A stretch of 54,632 bases of DNA from Lachnospiraceae bacterium. Lineage in GTDB: Bacteria > Bacillota > Clostridia > Lachnospirales > Lachnospiraceae. How positions within the stretch are numbered: the stretch's first letter is position 1; the number at the start of each line of letters is the position of its first letter. The stretch covers positions 1-54,632 of the forward strand of contig JALENY010000019.1 in the NCBI GenBank assembly GCA_022767285.1. Reading direction: 5' to 3'. The notes under the pieces were generated by a model. It made no database searches and was not told the origin of the DNA. It was given only the letters and a program-made list of their open reading frames with translations. Below are positions 25,223 through 33,907 of the stretch, in pieces. A program made the position numbers and the translations under genes.

Positions 25223-26422
25223 ATGGAAAAATTATATTTAACGCAAGAAGAGGAAACAAAAGTCCGGGCACTAAAAACCCATTTTCATCGATTTCCCGAA
25301 CTGTCCTGGAAGGAATATGAAACAACCGCCCGGATTCGAAAGGAACTCGAAGCTCTGGACGGGGTAGAATTTCTCGATGACGTTATCGGTTCCGGAATAA
25401 AAGAAGGACAGACCGCTCCTACCGGCGTCATCGCCAAGATCACAGGAAAACTTCCGGGAAAGACGGTGGCCCTGCGCGCTGATATCGATGCCCTTGCCTG
25501 TCAGGAACTGGCTGATGTACCAATAAAATCTGAAATTCCCGGTGTTGCCCATACCTGCGGACACGATTTTCATACGGCATCTCTTCTGGGTGCAGCCATG
25601 ATATTGAGCCGTATTCGCGAGCGGCTGCCCGGTGAAGTCATTTTTCTTTTCCAACCGGCGGAAGAAACCACCGACGGCGCTGAAAAACTGATCGAAGCCG
25701 GGATTTTTGATCAGATACATATGGACTATATTTTTGGACTTCACAATCGTCCAGAGGTTGAAACCGGAAAAATTGTGTTAAAAAAAGGTTCTCTCATGTC
25801 CATGAAGGATAATTTTCGGATTATTCTCCACGGCGTAGGCGGACACGGATCCATGCCACACAAGTGCACGGATCCTATTGTCTGTGCTGCTGCCCTGATT
25901 CAGGCCATCCAGACTATCATCAGCCGCAACACGGATCCTCTGGAAGCAGTGGTTATAACCATCGGTTCCATACATGGCGGCACCCATGAAAACCTGATCA
26001 TTGAACAGGTTGAAATGACCGGGAGTATGCGCAGTTTTGATGTTTCCGCCCACGACCGCGCAATAAAACGGCTTAAAGATATCATCCGTCTCACTGCTGA
26101 AGCATATGAATGCGGCTGGGAACTGGAGTTAAAAGATCCCATGCCGGCAGTCACGAACTCAACTGCCATGTATGAAATTGCCCGAAATGCAGTGGAGACC
26201 GCCTTGGGTCCGGAAAGCATCACGGATGCAAAACCCAGTCTTGCCTCCGAAGATTTCTCTCGATTTATGCAGCGCGTACCGGGATTTTTCTACTGGATCG
26301 GAAATCGAAAGCCGGGTGACACCTGCTGCTCATGGCATAATGCAAAATTCCATTGTGACGATGATGCGCTGAAATATGGAGCAATCGTGTTGGCCCAGTC
26401 AGTTCTGGCAGCAAACGAATGA
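25223..26422 (+). CDS. M20 family amidohydrolase (N-acyl amino acid hydrolase type)
   Basis: A 399-residue zinc/manganese hydrolase. Metal ligands and active site are visible in order: RADIDALACQE, HTCGHDFHTASLLGAA, QPAEETTDGAEKLIEAG (Glu-Glu), GLHNRPEV, the lid-domain GVGGHGSMPH, and the C-terminal SWHNAKFHCDDDAL. Such enzymes remove acyl groups from amino acids (hippurate, N-acetyl-diaminopimelate or indoleacetyl substrates). The start at 25223 is chosen because AAAGGAT lies eight bases upstream; the ATG at 25214 overlaps that site. It is monocistronic, with its own promoter and terminator, so the substrate has no context clue. Confidence 0.92.
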   Translation: MEKLYLTQEEETKVRALKTHFHRFPELSWKEYETTARIRKELEALDGVEFLDDVIGSGIKEGQTAPTGVIAKITGKLPGKTVALRADIDALACQELADVPIKSEIPGVAHTCGHDFHTASLLGAAMILSRIRERLPGEVIFLFQPAEETTDGAEKLIEAGIFDQIHMDYIFGLHNRPEVETGKIVLKKGSLMSMKDNFRIILHGVGGHGSMPHKCTDPIVCAAALIQAIQTIISRNTDPLEAVVITIGSIHGGTHENLIIEQVEMTGSMRSFDVSAHDRAIKRLKDIIRLTAEAYECGWELELKDPMPAVTNSTAMYEIARNAVETALGPESITDAKPSLASEDFSRFMQRVPGFFYWIGNRKPGDTCCSWHNAKFHCDDDALKYGAIVLAQSVLAANE

Positions 26423-26493
26423 CTTGACTTGATGGAGGGCAATTGAAAACCTTCCTGCTTTTCACACAAAAATGGAATAATATCGGGCAAAGC

Positions 26494-26545
26494 AAAACAC
26501 TCAGAAGCATCCAAAAGCTGCTTCTGAGTGTTTTGTTTATTTTTT
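26494..26545. terminator. Terminator of the M20 gene, shared with the convergent AraC gene
   Basis: AAAACACTCAGAAGCA (26494-26509) and TGCTTCTGAGTGTTTT (26519-26534) form a perfect 16-bp stem with a nine-base loop, followed by GUUUAUUUUUU. It lies between two convergent genes and can act in both directions. Confidence 0.92.
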
Positions 26546-26556
26546 CCCTAAAGCGG

Positions 26557-27384
26557 TCAGATGTCCGCGTGCGTCTTCCGATATTCCTGCGGTGAGAGTC
26601 CGAATATTTCTTTAAAAGTCCTCCAGAAATATCCGTAATTATGAAATCCTACCTCCAACATAACCGTTTCTGCCGGATCATTTGACGTGATCAGTCTTTT
26701 CTCCGCCTGCTCGATACGATAGCGCACCACATACTGCATCGGTGTCAGCTTTGTGACCTGTTTGAAAAGCTTACAAAAATAATATGTACTGTATCCGGCG
26801 GCATCTGCCAGCGCCTGCAGAGTTATCGGTTCCGAAAAATGCAGCTGAACATAAGCAATGGCACATTTTACCGGCTGCAATCGTTTTTTCTCTCTCCCGT
26901 CCAGATAAAGATCTGTTTCTTCTTTTTCTGCACGCTGAATCAGGAAAGCCAGCAGTTCCAGTATTTTCGCCTTCCACAGCAGCTTTTCCGCAGCAGATTC
27001 CGGTTCATGCAGATTAAATGACTGAAAACATGCTGAGCCCTCAAAAACATCCGCCATATTATAGAAAACAGGCGGCAAGTCCTGGAGTACATCAACCACT
27101 TCTCCTTTATCGTTTATATCATACTCCACATAAAGAGAATGATACACACCGATTCCCTCGACCACCATACCCGGAATACGAAAAAAGACAGACTGCGGTA
27201 CTGCCTGAATCGGAATGCCGTCCGTAAGGATATACCCACTACGTGATGTGACAATATATTCTATCTCATAGTGCTGTACGACACGTTCTCCGTAGGTCTC
27301 ACTACTGTTTCGATGTGGGTTTTTCCCCGAATCGTTCCACGCAACAAATACTGGTGATATCCTGTCTATACCCGAATTGTTCAT
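26557..27384 (-). CDS. AraC family transcriptional regulator
   Basis: A 275-residue regulator with an N-terminal cupin-like sensing domain (HYEIEYIVTSRSGYILTDG) and a C-terminal double HTH: YVQLHFSEPITLQALADAAG then YFCKLFKQVTKLTPMQYV, and the second helix pair ending VGFHNYGYFWRTFKEIFG and LSPQEYRKTH. The open frame reaches 27495, but ATG 27384 has GAGGAG upstream. It is divergent from the gene remnant at 27567, suggesting it once controlled a carbohydrate enzyme there. Confidence 0.9.
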   Translation of the reverse strand: MNNSGIDRISPVFVAWNDSGKNPHRNSSETYGERVVQHYEIEYIVTSRSGYILTDGIPIQAVPQSVFFRIPGMVVEGIGVYHSLYVEYDINDKGEVVDVLQDLPPVFYNMADVFEGSACFQSFNLHEPESAAEKLLWKAKILELLAFLIQRAEKEETDLYLDGREKKRLQPVKCAIAYVQLHFSEPITLQALADAAGYSTYYFCKLFKQVTKLTPMQYVVRYRIEQAEKRLITSNDPAETVMLEVGFHNYGYFWRTFKEIFGLSPQEYRKTHADI

Positions 27385-27566
27385 CGTTTTTACTCCTCTG
27401 TTCCACAGTATAACATATTTTAGAATTATAACATATAGTAACAAAATAGTGTATGTATACAGCAAAATATCGAATGGAAAAAGTAATAATGACATGCTAA
27501 ACTGGCAGCAATAAAGCGATTATACTATTTTAACAAGTTCTAAATCTGAAATCGGAGGAATGACAT

Positions 27567-27830
27567 ATGTTCTATTATGTGTCACAAAATAATACACACA
27601 ACGGAAGCGGGACAAAATCAGACCCATTCAAAACCATCGGCCAGGCGGCGGATCTCGCAATGCCAGGTGATACCATAGTGATCGGTAAGGCATTTGAATC
27701 AGAACAATCTTATGAAAACCGCGATGGATCTCCTATTTCCGTGGACAGTGATTTTGAAGATCAGCCCAGAGGTAAAGAAGCAACAATCGGACTATTCGAG
27801 CATTACTGTGATCGGATCCAGCTCATATAA
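27567..27830 (+). pseudogene. Remnant of a DUF1565 right-handed beta-helix glycosidase-like protein
   Basis: An 87-codon ORF with a strong ribosome site (CGGAGGAATGACAT). Residues 1-40 (YYVSQNNTHNGSGTKSDPFK then TIGQAADLAMPGDTIVIG) are the usual start of DUF1565 beta-helix proteins, including extracellular-polysaccharide glycosidases of several hundred residues. After GDTIVIG the expected first helix coil is missing and the text jumps to ENRDGSPISVDSDF, which resembles a late part of such proteins. The likeliest reading is a large in-frame internal deletion; a small expressed product is still possible. Confidence 0.6.
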
Positions 27831-27876
27831 TAAGTAATTTCTCATATTGTCCGCTGCACCGGAATTTGGAAGCTGC

Positions 27877-27924
27877 GAGAAAAAGAACGGATAAATTGGA
27901 GCAATCTCCTTTTTATCCGTTCTT
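27877..27924 (-). terminator. aspS terminator
   Basis: On the minus strand AAGAACGGATAAA and TTTATCCGTTCTT form a perfect 13-bp stem with a 16-base loop, followed by UUUUCUC. It begins about 20 bases after the aspS stop. Confidence 0.88.
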
Positions 27925-27945
27925 CTTCCTTTTCATTCTTATCTT

Positions 27946-29733
27946 TTATTCTTTTTCTGCAATCTTCAATCCCAGTTCATCCAACTGTTTCTGTTCAACA
28001 TTGCCTGGTGCTTCCGACATCAGACAGGAAGCATCCTTCACCTTCGGGAACGCGATGACATCACGAATACTGTCTCTCTTTGCCATAAGCATAACCAGAC
28101 GATCCAGACCATAAGCCAGTCCTGCGTGCGGCGGAACACCATATTTAAATGCATTGATCAGGAAACCGAACTGTTCATAGGCAGCTTCTTTCGTGAATCC
28201 AAGGGCTTCAAACATGCGCTCCTGAACGTCATCCATATGGATTCGAACACTTCCCCCTCCAATCTCATTTCCGTTTAATACGATATCGTATGCTTTTGCA
28301 CGGACGCAGCCCGGATCACTTTCCAGATACTGCAGGTCTTCTTCCATAGGCATGGTAAAAGGATGATGCATTGCGGTAAAGCGTTGCTCCTCCTCACTCC
28401 ACTCAAGAAGCGGAAATTCTGTGATCCATACAAAACGAAATTCATCCTTATCAAACAGTTCCAGCTGTTTTGCAAGCTCAAGACGAAGGTTGCCAAGAAC
28501 GTCCCAAACCACCTTATTTTTATCAGCGGCAAATAAAAGCAGATCTCCCGGTTCTCCTGCCATAGCTTCCACCAGTGCTTTCAACTGCTCATCCGTCATA
28601 AACTTGCTGAAAGATGATTTGAAGGAGCCGTCATCATTGATGCACAAATAAGCAAGACCTTTTGCGCCGAAATCTTTTGCAAAATCAACCAGCTTGTCAA
28701 TTTTCTTTCTGGGCATGGAGCCCTGTCCTTTTACATTAAGACCGCGAACGCTGCCTCCCTTTTCCAAAGCACCGGTAAATACGCCAAATCCACAGTCTTT
28801 CACCACTTCGGATACATTCGTAAGTTCCATGCCAAAACGGAGATCGGGTTTATCGGAGCCAAAACGATCCATGGCTTCCTGCCAGGTCATACGCTGAATC
28901 GGTAGTTTTACATCCACATCCAGCACTTTTTTGAACAGATATGCCAGCAATCTCTCATTGACATCAATGACATCATCCACATCCACAAAGGAGAGCTCCA
29001 TATCAATCTGTGTAAATTCCGGCTGACGGTCTGCACGCAGGTCTTCATCCCGGAAACACTTAGCGATCTGGAAATATCGGTCATAACCGGAGCACATCAA
29101 CAGCTGTTTGAAAATCTGCGGAGACTGCGGCAGCGCGTAAAAGCTGCCCGGATGGACACGGCTTGGTACCAGATAGTCTCTTGCACCTTCCGGTGTACTC
29201 TTACAAAGCACCGGTGTCTCAATCTCAAGGAAGCCCTCATCCGACAGGAACTGTCTGGTCAGGGTTGCGACTTTGCTTCTTAAGATCAGGTTCTTCTGGA
29301 GGTCAGGTCTTCTTAAGTCAAGGTAACGATATTTCAAACGAACCTCTTCTTTTGTCTTGCAGTTTTCCTCAATAGGGAAGGGCGGCGTCTCGGCTTCGGA
29401 AAGAACGCGCAGACTGTTTACACGAATTTCAATCTCCCCGGTTGCAAGGTTCTCATTTACAGCTCCGGAACGAGCCTCAACCTTACCTACAACAGCGATC
29501 ACAAACTCGCTGCGCAGACGACCGGCTTTATCAAATCCATTCTCATCGATACTTCCGTTTTCAAAAATCAACTGTATGATTCCGGAACGATCACGAAGAT
29601 CAACGAATACAATCCCACCTTTATTTCGGCTCTTCTGTACCCATCCCATCAGGGTGACAGTTTCACCGATCATCTCTTTTGTCACTTCTGTACATCTGTG
29701 GGTTCTATGTAACCCCTTCATACTTTCAGCCAT
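27946..29733 (-). CDS. aspS: Aspartyl-tRNA synthetase
   Basis: A 595-residue class II synthetase: N-terminal OB fold ([26 protein letters not shown]), motif 1 in the [15 protein letters not shown] region, motif 2 ([23 protein letters not shown]), a bacterial GAD insertion (residues about 290-420) and motif 3 ([12 protein letters not shown]). It likely charges tRNA-Asp; discriminating or non-discriminating type is not judged here. AGAGGA precedes the ATG. It follows hisS on the same strand with 124 bases between. Confidence 0.96.
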   Translation of the reverse strand: MAESMKGLHRTHRCTEVTKEMIGETVTLMGWVQKSRNKGGIVFVDLRDRSGIIQLIFENGSIDENGFDKAGRLRSEFVIAVVGKVEARSGAVNENLATGEIEIRVNSLRVLSEAETPPFPIEENCKTKEEVRLKYRYLDLRRPDLQKNLILRSKVATLTRQFLSDEGFLEIETPVLCKSTPEGARDYLVPSRVHPGSFYALPQSPQIFKQLLMCSGYDRYFQIAKCFRDEDLRADRQPEFTQIDMELSFVDVDDVIDVNERLLAYLFKKVLDVDVKLPIQRMTWQEAMDRFGSDKPDLRFGMELTNVSEVVKDCGFGVFTGALEKGGSVRGLNVKGQGSMPRKKIDKLVDFAKDFGAKGLAYLCINDDGSFKSSFSKFMTDEQLKALVEAMAGEPGDLLLFAADKNKVVWDVLGNLRLELAKQLELFDKDEFRFVWITEFPLLEWSEEEQRFTAMHHPFTMPMEEDLQYLESDPGCVRAKAYDIVLNGNEIGGGSVRIHMDDVQERMFEALGFTKEAAYEQFGFLINAFKYGVPPHAGLAYGLDRLVMLMAKRDSIRDVIAFPKVKDASCLMSEAPGNVEQKQLDELGLKIAEKE

Positions 29734-29759
29734 GAATTTATCCTCTTTTCTCTACCATT

Positions 29760-29798
29760 ATAATATGATGTTGGGGGCAAAAGCATTTGACCCCATGA
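29760..29798. repeat. Dispersed intergenic repeat, copy 1
   Basis: The stretch GATGTTGGGGGCAAAAGC followed by ATTTGACCCCATG lies between hisS and aspS. A second copy at 53062-53096 shares GATGTTGGG, GCAAAAGC and the later TG-x-CCCC spacing. The GGGG and CCCC arms can pair, so it is a small REP-like hairpin. Both copies are preceded by ATAATA. Confidence 0.5.
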
Positions 29799-29857
29799 TG
29801 CCTTTGGATTTTTCCGCGCTTTGCGCTCCCAAAATCCGAAAAACATTCGAAATCCGC

Positions 29858-31111
29858 TCATTTTTCTTTGAAAAATTCTTTAATCTCGGTATATCCTTCC
29901 GCGATAAGCTGCTCTTTCTGGAACTTCTTGTTCTTCTTCATAACAGACAATGCAACCTGTGTTCCGCTCTTTCTCATGATTCCTGCCTCTTTCAGAATAT
30001 CCTGAAGTTTTTCAGCCGGCATATTTTTCTCGATCAGATAAGCCACCTTATCTTGTGATCTGGGAATTACAAAGCCTCGCTCAAGAAGCAGCATTACGAT
30101 ACGCTCAAACCCTATGGAAAATCCACATGCGCAGACATTCTGACCGGTAAATTTGCCGATCATCTCATCATAACGGCCGCCGCCGCCTACAGAACCGCCA
30201 AATTCATCCATAGCGATTTCAAAAATAGGTCCTGTATAATAAGACATGCCTCTAACCAGAGTGGGGTCGAAAACGATCCTGAAATCTGCTGTTTTGCAGG
30301 CATCTACTGTGCTGATAATGGTCTCCAGATTGGAGGCACTGTCTTTATCCAAAACATCTTTCAGTATCTCACCACAATAGCGCACGCCTTCCACATCGTT
30401 GGTGATTATTTTGAAAAGGCCAAGGTATTTTTCCACACAGTCTTTTTCATAGCCCGCTTCAATCAATTCATTTTCCACACCGTCCAGACCGATCTTATCC
30501 ATCTTATCAAGAATGATGAATACATTGTCATAATCTTCCGGTTTAAAACCGCTGTAGGCAGCCATGGCCTTCAGGATTTTTCTGTCATTGATTCGAATGG
30601 TGAAGTTTTTAAAGTCCAGTTTGCCCAGAACTGTGGTCGTTGCAAGAATCAGTTCAATCTCCGCAAGATACGTGGGATCCCCCAGAATATCAATGTCACA
30701 CTGGGTAAACTGACGGAAACGTCCTCTCTGCGGGCGGTCAGCTCTCCACACATTTCCGATCTGAAGGGATTTGAACGGTGCAGGAAGTTCGTTTGCATTG
30801 TTGGAATAATATCTGGACAGGGGTACGGTCAGGTCATAGCGAAGTCCTCCGTCAACCAGATCAGCTTCACAGGAAGCAGACTCCAGTTTCAGTTTTTCTC
30901 CGCGTTTTAAAATCTTAAAAATCAGTTTTTCGTTCTCACCACCCTGCTTGCTGCACAGGTTCTCAATGTGTTCCACACAGGGAGTATCAATGGAAGAGAA
31001 ACCGAATGTTGCATAGGTTTCTTTGATCATGTGGATCACATAATCGCGTATTTCCATCTCTCTTGGTAAAATATCTTTCATGCCGGTAACCGGCTTTTTC
31101 TTCATTGCCAT
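29858..31111 (-). CDS. hisS: Histidyl-tRNA synthetase
   Basis: A 417-residue class II synthetase with VTGMKDILPREM at the start, motif 1 region (FSSIDTPCVEHIENL), motif 2 (GNVWRADRPQRGRFRQFTQCDID), the histidine signature LVRGMSYYTGPIFEI and motif 3 (FSIGFERIVML); the C-terminal anticodon domain ends SVMKKNKKFQKEQ. The ATG at 31111 has AAAAGGAG seven bases upstream, inside the end of the HD gene; the in-frame TTG two codons earlier is a weaker choice. Its start overlaps the HD gene's stop region, so they are coupled. Confidence 0.96.
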   Translation of the reverse strand: MAMKKKPVTGMKDILPREMEIRDYVIHMIKETYATFGFSSIDTPCVEHIENLCSKQGGENEKLIFKILKRGEKLKLESASCEADLVDGGLRYDLTVPLSRYYSNNANELPAPFKSLQIGNVWRADRPQRGRFRQFTQCDIDILGDPTYLAEIELILATTTVLGKLDFKNFTIRINDRKILKAMAAYSGFKPEDYDNVFIILDKMDKIGLDGVENELIEAGYEKDCVEKYLGLFKIITNDVEGVRYCGEILKDVLDKDSASNLETIISTVDACKTADFRIVFDPTLVRGMSYYTGPIFEIAMDEFGGSVGGGGRYDEMIGKFTGQNVCACGFSIGFERIVMLLLERGFVIPRSQDKVAYLIEKNMPAEKLQDILKEAGIMRKSGTQVALSVMKKNKKFQKEQLIAEGYTEIKEFFKEK

Positions 31112-31113
31112 GA

Positions 31114-31701
31114 TCAATCTCCTTTTATCACATTTGTTTTATATTTCAGCCCTACCTCATGGGCAACTCTCTGAAATGCCAGAAAAACTTTCAGATCAAA
31201 ATTTTTAACTTCATCAATCATTAATTCCAAAGTAGTGTCCAGATCAAAATGTTTCCGATAGGGACGGTCGGAAGTAAGCGCTGCAAACGTGTCACACACA
31301 CGGATAATCCGTGCGCCCAGAGGAATATCATCCCCTGACAGATTTTTCGGATACCCGGTACCATCATAATTTTCATGGTGATACAAAATCGTCTGGAGCA
31401 CATAATCCGAATAGTCATATTGTTTCAGAATCTCGTAGCTTAACATGGAATGCATGCGAACATACCGCATCTCTTCCACCACAAGTTTATCCTCTTCATC
31501 ATAGAAGTCATTTAGCTTTAATTTCCCTATATCGTGAACCACACCGGCAATGGCCAGCTCTTTCTGCTCCCATTGGGGCAGTCCCAGCTCTTTTGCCACC
31601 AGAAAGGCCATGTTGCTCACATAGATACCATGATTCAGTTCATCTTCCAGATTATAATCCAGAATGTGCCCCGAAGCATGAAACTGTTCCAATATTTTCA
31701 T
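31114..31701 (-). CDS. HD-GYP domain phosphohydrolase-like protein
   Basis: A 195-residue single-domain protein. The metal-binding HD pair is His56-Asp57 in AGVVHDIGKLKLNDFY; the HD-GYP hallmark follows as LYHHENYDGTGYPKNLSGDDIPLGARI and CDTFAALTSDRPYRK. HD-GYP enzymes usually hydrolyse cyclic di-GMP or related dinucleotides; no receiver or other sensor is attached. It lies between hemZ and hisS, with hisS overlapping its end. The ribosome site is weak (GGCAGAGAA), so level may be low. Confidence 0.85.
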   Translation of the reverse strand: MKILEQFHASGHILDYNLEDELNHGIYVSNMAFLVAKELGLPQWEQKELAIAGVVHDIGKLKLNDFYDEEDKLVVEEMRYVRMHSMLSYEILKQYDYSDYVLQTILYHHENYDGTGYPKNLSGDDIPLGARIIRVCDTFAALTSDRPYRKHFDLDTTLELMIDEVKNFDLKVFLAFQRVAHEVGLKYKTNVIKGD

Positions 31702-31806
31702 CTTGTTTCTCTGCCTTAAGTCTCTCTATTTAAGATATGTTTCAACATAAATAGCTGCAATATCTCTATGATTTGCTATCCTGATCTCTCACATTTGCTT
31801 AAATAT

Positions 31807-33282
31807 TTATCCTTTTAGATACATTTCAATACCGGTTCGTTTTCGTTCGATCATCTCGTCAATGCGTTCCAGATACTGCTTTACGTCCTTGACATTCTCA
31901 GTGCGTTCAATACGAGTGCCATGATCAAATACCATCTTTGTGGAGGCACCGGCACCGGCAGCCAGAATCGTCTGTTTTTCCTCCATAATTAGTATATTGT
32001 ATATTCCGGCTTTGTCAACCTTTGCATAGCCAACATTTTCCAGATTTCCCTTCATATTCTTCTGACGATACAGATAATACGGTCCCATATCCAGAGATCT
32101 GGCGCAGTCCGCCACCATGTCCATGATTTTCTGATTATTTTCAAAAGACATCTCTTGATACTGTTCCCGAAAAAGATGCAGTCTGGTGGCACGCTTTACT
32201 GCCAGAGAATGTACCGTCAGGCTGTCCGGATCCAGTTTTTGAATCTCCTCCAGCGTATGTGCCACCATAGATTCATCCTCACCGGGCAGGCCCACGATCA
32301 GGTCCATATTTATGTTGTCAAAGCCGGCTTCTCTGGCCAGATAAAAGGCATGTATCGTATCCTCCACCGTGTGACGCCGTCCGATCAGATCCAGCGTACT
32401 CTGATTCATTGTCTGGGGGTTGACGGAAATTCTCGTCACCGGATGTTTTTTTATCGCCTGCAGCTTCTCCTGCGTGATGCTGTCAGGCCTTCCCGCCTCT
32501 ACGGTATACTCCAGAAGGGAGGAAAAATCAAATTCTTTTTCAACATGGGACAACAGACGCTCCAACTGCTTTGGATTCAGTGTAGTGGGTGTGCCGCCGC
32601 CTATGTAAATCGTGTTCAGCTTCCTGGAACTGAGCATCTTCGCTGATGCAGTCAGTTCTTTACACAGGGCATCCAGATACTCGTCCACACGTTTTTCCCA
32701 AAGTTTCAGCGGCGAGGAACTGAAAGAACAGTACAGACAGATACTGGGACAGAATGGAATCCCGATGTAAAGACTGTATCCGTTCTCATAATCAATGTCT
32801 TTCAGAATATACTTTTCCCGGTTTGCCACAGCGATGGCAAGCGCGGTCTTGGCATTATTCGTATAATAAGTTTCACGCATATACTGCGCAATCTGGACGT
32901 TCGTCATGCCCGACTCCAGCATTTTCATGGGAATTTTGGTGGGTCGGATGCCGCTTAACGTTCCCCAGGGCAGTTCCTTTCCCGTCACTTCCCGAAGTGC
33001 TTTGTAAAGGAGCCGTTTCAACTGGTTCTTCGTTTCCGTACGTTCTTTATAATAGTCAAGGGCAATGACCTTCTGATATCGGCATTGCCCTGTTTCCGTA
33101 CACGTAATACCAATTTGGCTTTCCTGATAATCCAGAATAATCTGAACATCGGAAGAGACATCGCTGCTGCCCATTTGGGGTGATACCACTTTCACCTCAT
33201 CTTCCGGATAAAAAGCCTTGGTCAGAGAATGTACATCATATTCAAAATCAGATTTGTTTAACTGTATTTCTACCTTACGCAA
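31807..33282 (-). CDS. hemZ: HemZ-like radical SAM coproporphyrinogen dehydrogenase
   Basis: A 491-residue radical SAM protein of the HemN/HemW superfamily. The SAM-cluster motif is GIPFCPSICLYCSFSS, followed by TIYIGGGTPTTL and the INMDLIVGLPGE segment; the N-terminal 160-residue extension (LPWGTLSGIRPTKIPMKMLE) marks the HemZ group. No other haem genes are visible, so the porphyrin reaction is uncertain here. The start codon is TTG at 33282 with GAGG ten bases upstream, and it overlaps the end of the MBL gene by eight bases. Confidence 0.88.
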   Translation of the reverse strand: MRKVEIQLNKSDFEYDVHSLTKAFYPEDEVKVVSPQMGSSDVSSDVQIILDYQESQIGITCTETGQCRYQKVIALDYYKERTETKNQLKRLLYKALREVTGKELPWGTLSGIRPTKIPMKMLESGMTNVQIAQYMRETYYTNNAKTALAIAVANREKYILKDIDYENGYSLYIGIPFCPSICLYCSFSSSPLKLWEKRVDEYLDALCKELTASAKMLSSRKLNTIYIGGGTPTTLNPKQLERLLSHVEKEFDFSSLLEYTVEAGRPDSITQEKLQAIKKHPVTRISVNPQTMNQSTLDLIGRRHTVEDTIHAFYLAREAGFDNINMDLIVGLPGEDESMVAHTLEEIQKLDPDSLTVHSLAVKRATRLHLFREQYQEMSFENNQKIMDMVADCARSLDMGPYYLYRQKNMKGNLENVGYAKVDKAGIYNILIMEEKQTILAAGAGASTKMVFDHGTRIERTENVKDVKQYLERIDEMIERKRTGIEMYLKG

Positions 33283-33898
33283 AAGGATTGTACCTCATTT
33301 CGTGTTCAATACTTGTGGCATATTCATGCCCCGGATATACATCTGTCTCTCCCGGAAGGGCATCAAACAGCTTTTTAATACTTCTTCCAAGCTGAGACAT
33401 GCTTCCGGTGGGGAGATCCGTTCTTCCCACAGACTCCGCGAAAAGCGTATCACCGGAAAACAGAGCCTTTTCTTTCGGCAGATAATAACAGCAGCTGCCA
33501 ATGGTATGGCCCGGCGTAGCAATCACCTGAACCAACATTCCGGCAAGAGTGATCTGCTGACCATCCCTCAGCCAGTGATCCGGTTCGACCGTACAGGACC
33601 TGCCAAGCTGCTCCGAACAGTTCAGGTCGGCATCTGCAAGAAGATCCCGCTCTTCCTCCAACGCATAAATGTCAATATGATTATATCGCTTTTCCAGATC
33701 TGCAATACCCAGAATATGGTCAAAATGCCCGTGCGTCAAAAGAATAGCCGCAGGATACCCGCCCATATCTTCTATTTTGTTTCGGATTCGAGCAGCCTGA
33801 TCACCCGGATCCACAATGATAACTTCTTTTGTACTTTCATTCTGAATCAGATAACAGTTTGTGGAAACCGGTCCCACAATCAGTCTTTCAAGTTTCAT
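33275..33898 (-). CDS. MBL fold metallo-hydrolase (glyoxalase II-like)
   Basis: A 207-residue single-domain metallo-beta-lactamase fold protein. Zinc ligands are present in LLTHGHFDHILG, the later TPGHTIGSCCYYL, the Asp in LFSGDTLFAESVGRTDLP and the final His in YPGHEYATS. It resembles hydroxyacylglutathione hydrolase-like YcbL proteins, acting on thioesters or related small substrates. It follows relA/spoT by nine bases (AGGAGG site) and overlaps hemZ, so the three are one operon. Confidence 0.9.
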   Translation of the reverse strand: MKLERLIVGPVSTNCYLIQNESTKEVIIVDPGDQAARIRNKIEDMGGYPAAILLTHGHFDHILGIADLEKRYNHIDIYALEEERDLLADADLNCSEQLGRSCTVEPDHWLRDGQQITLAGMLVQVIATPGHTIGSCCYYLPKEKALFSGDTLFAESVGRTDLPTGSMSQLGRSIKKLFDALPGETDVYPGHEYATSIEHEMRYNPFA

Positions 33899-33907
33899 AC
33901 GCTCCTC

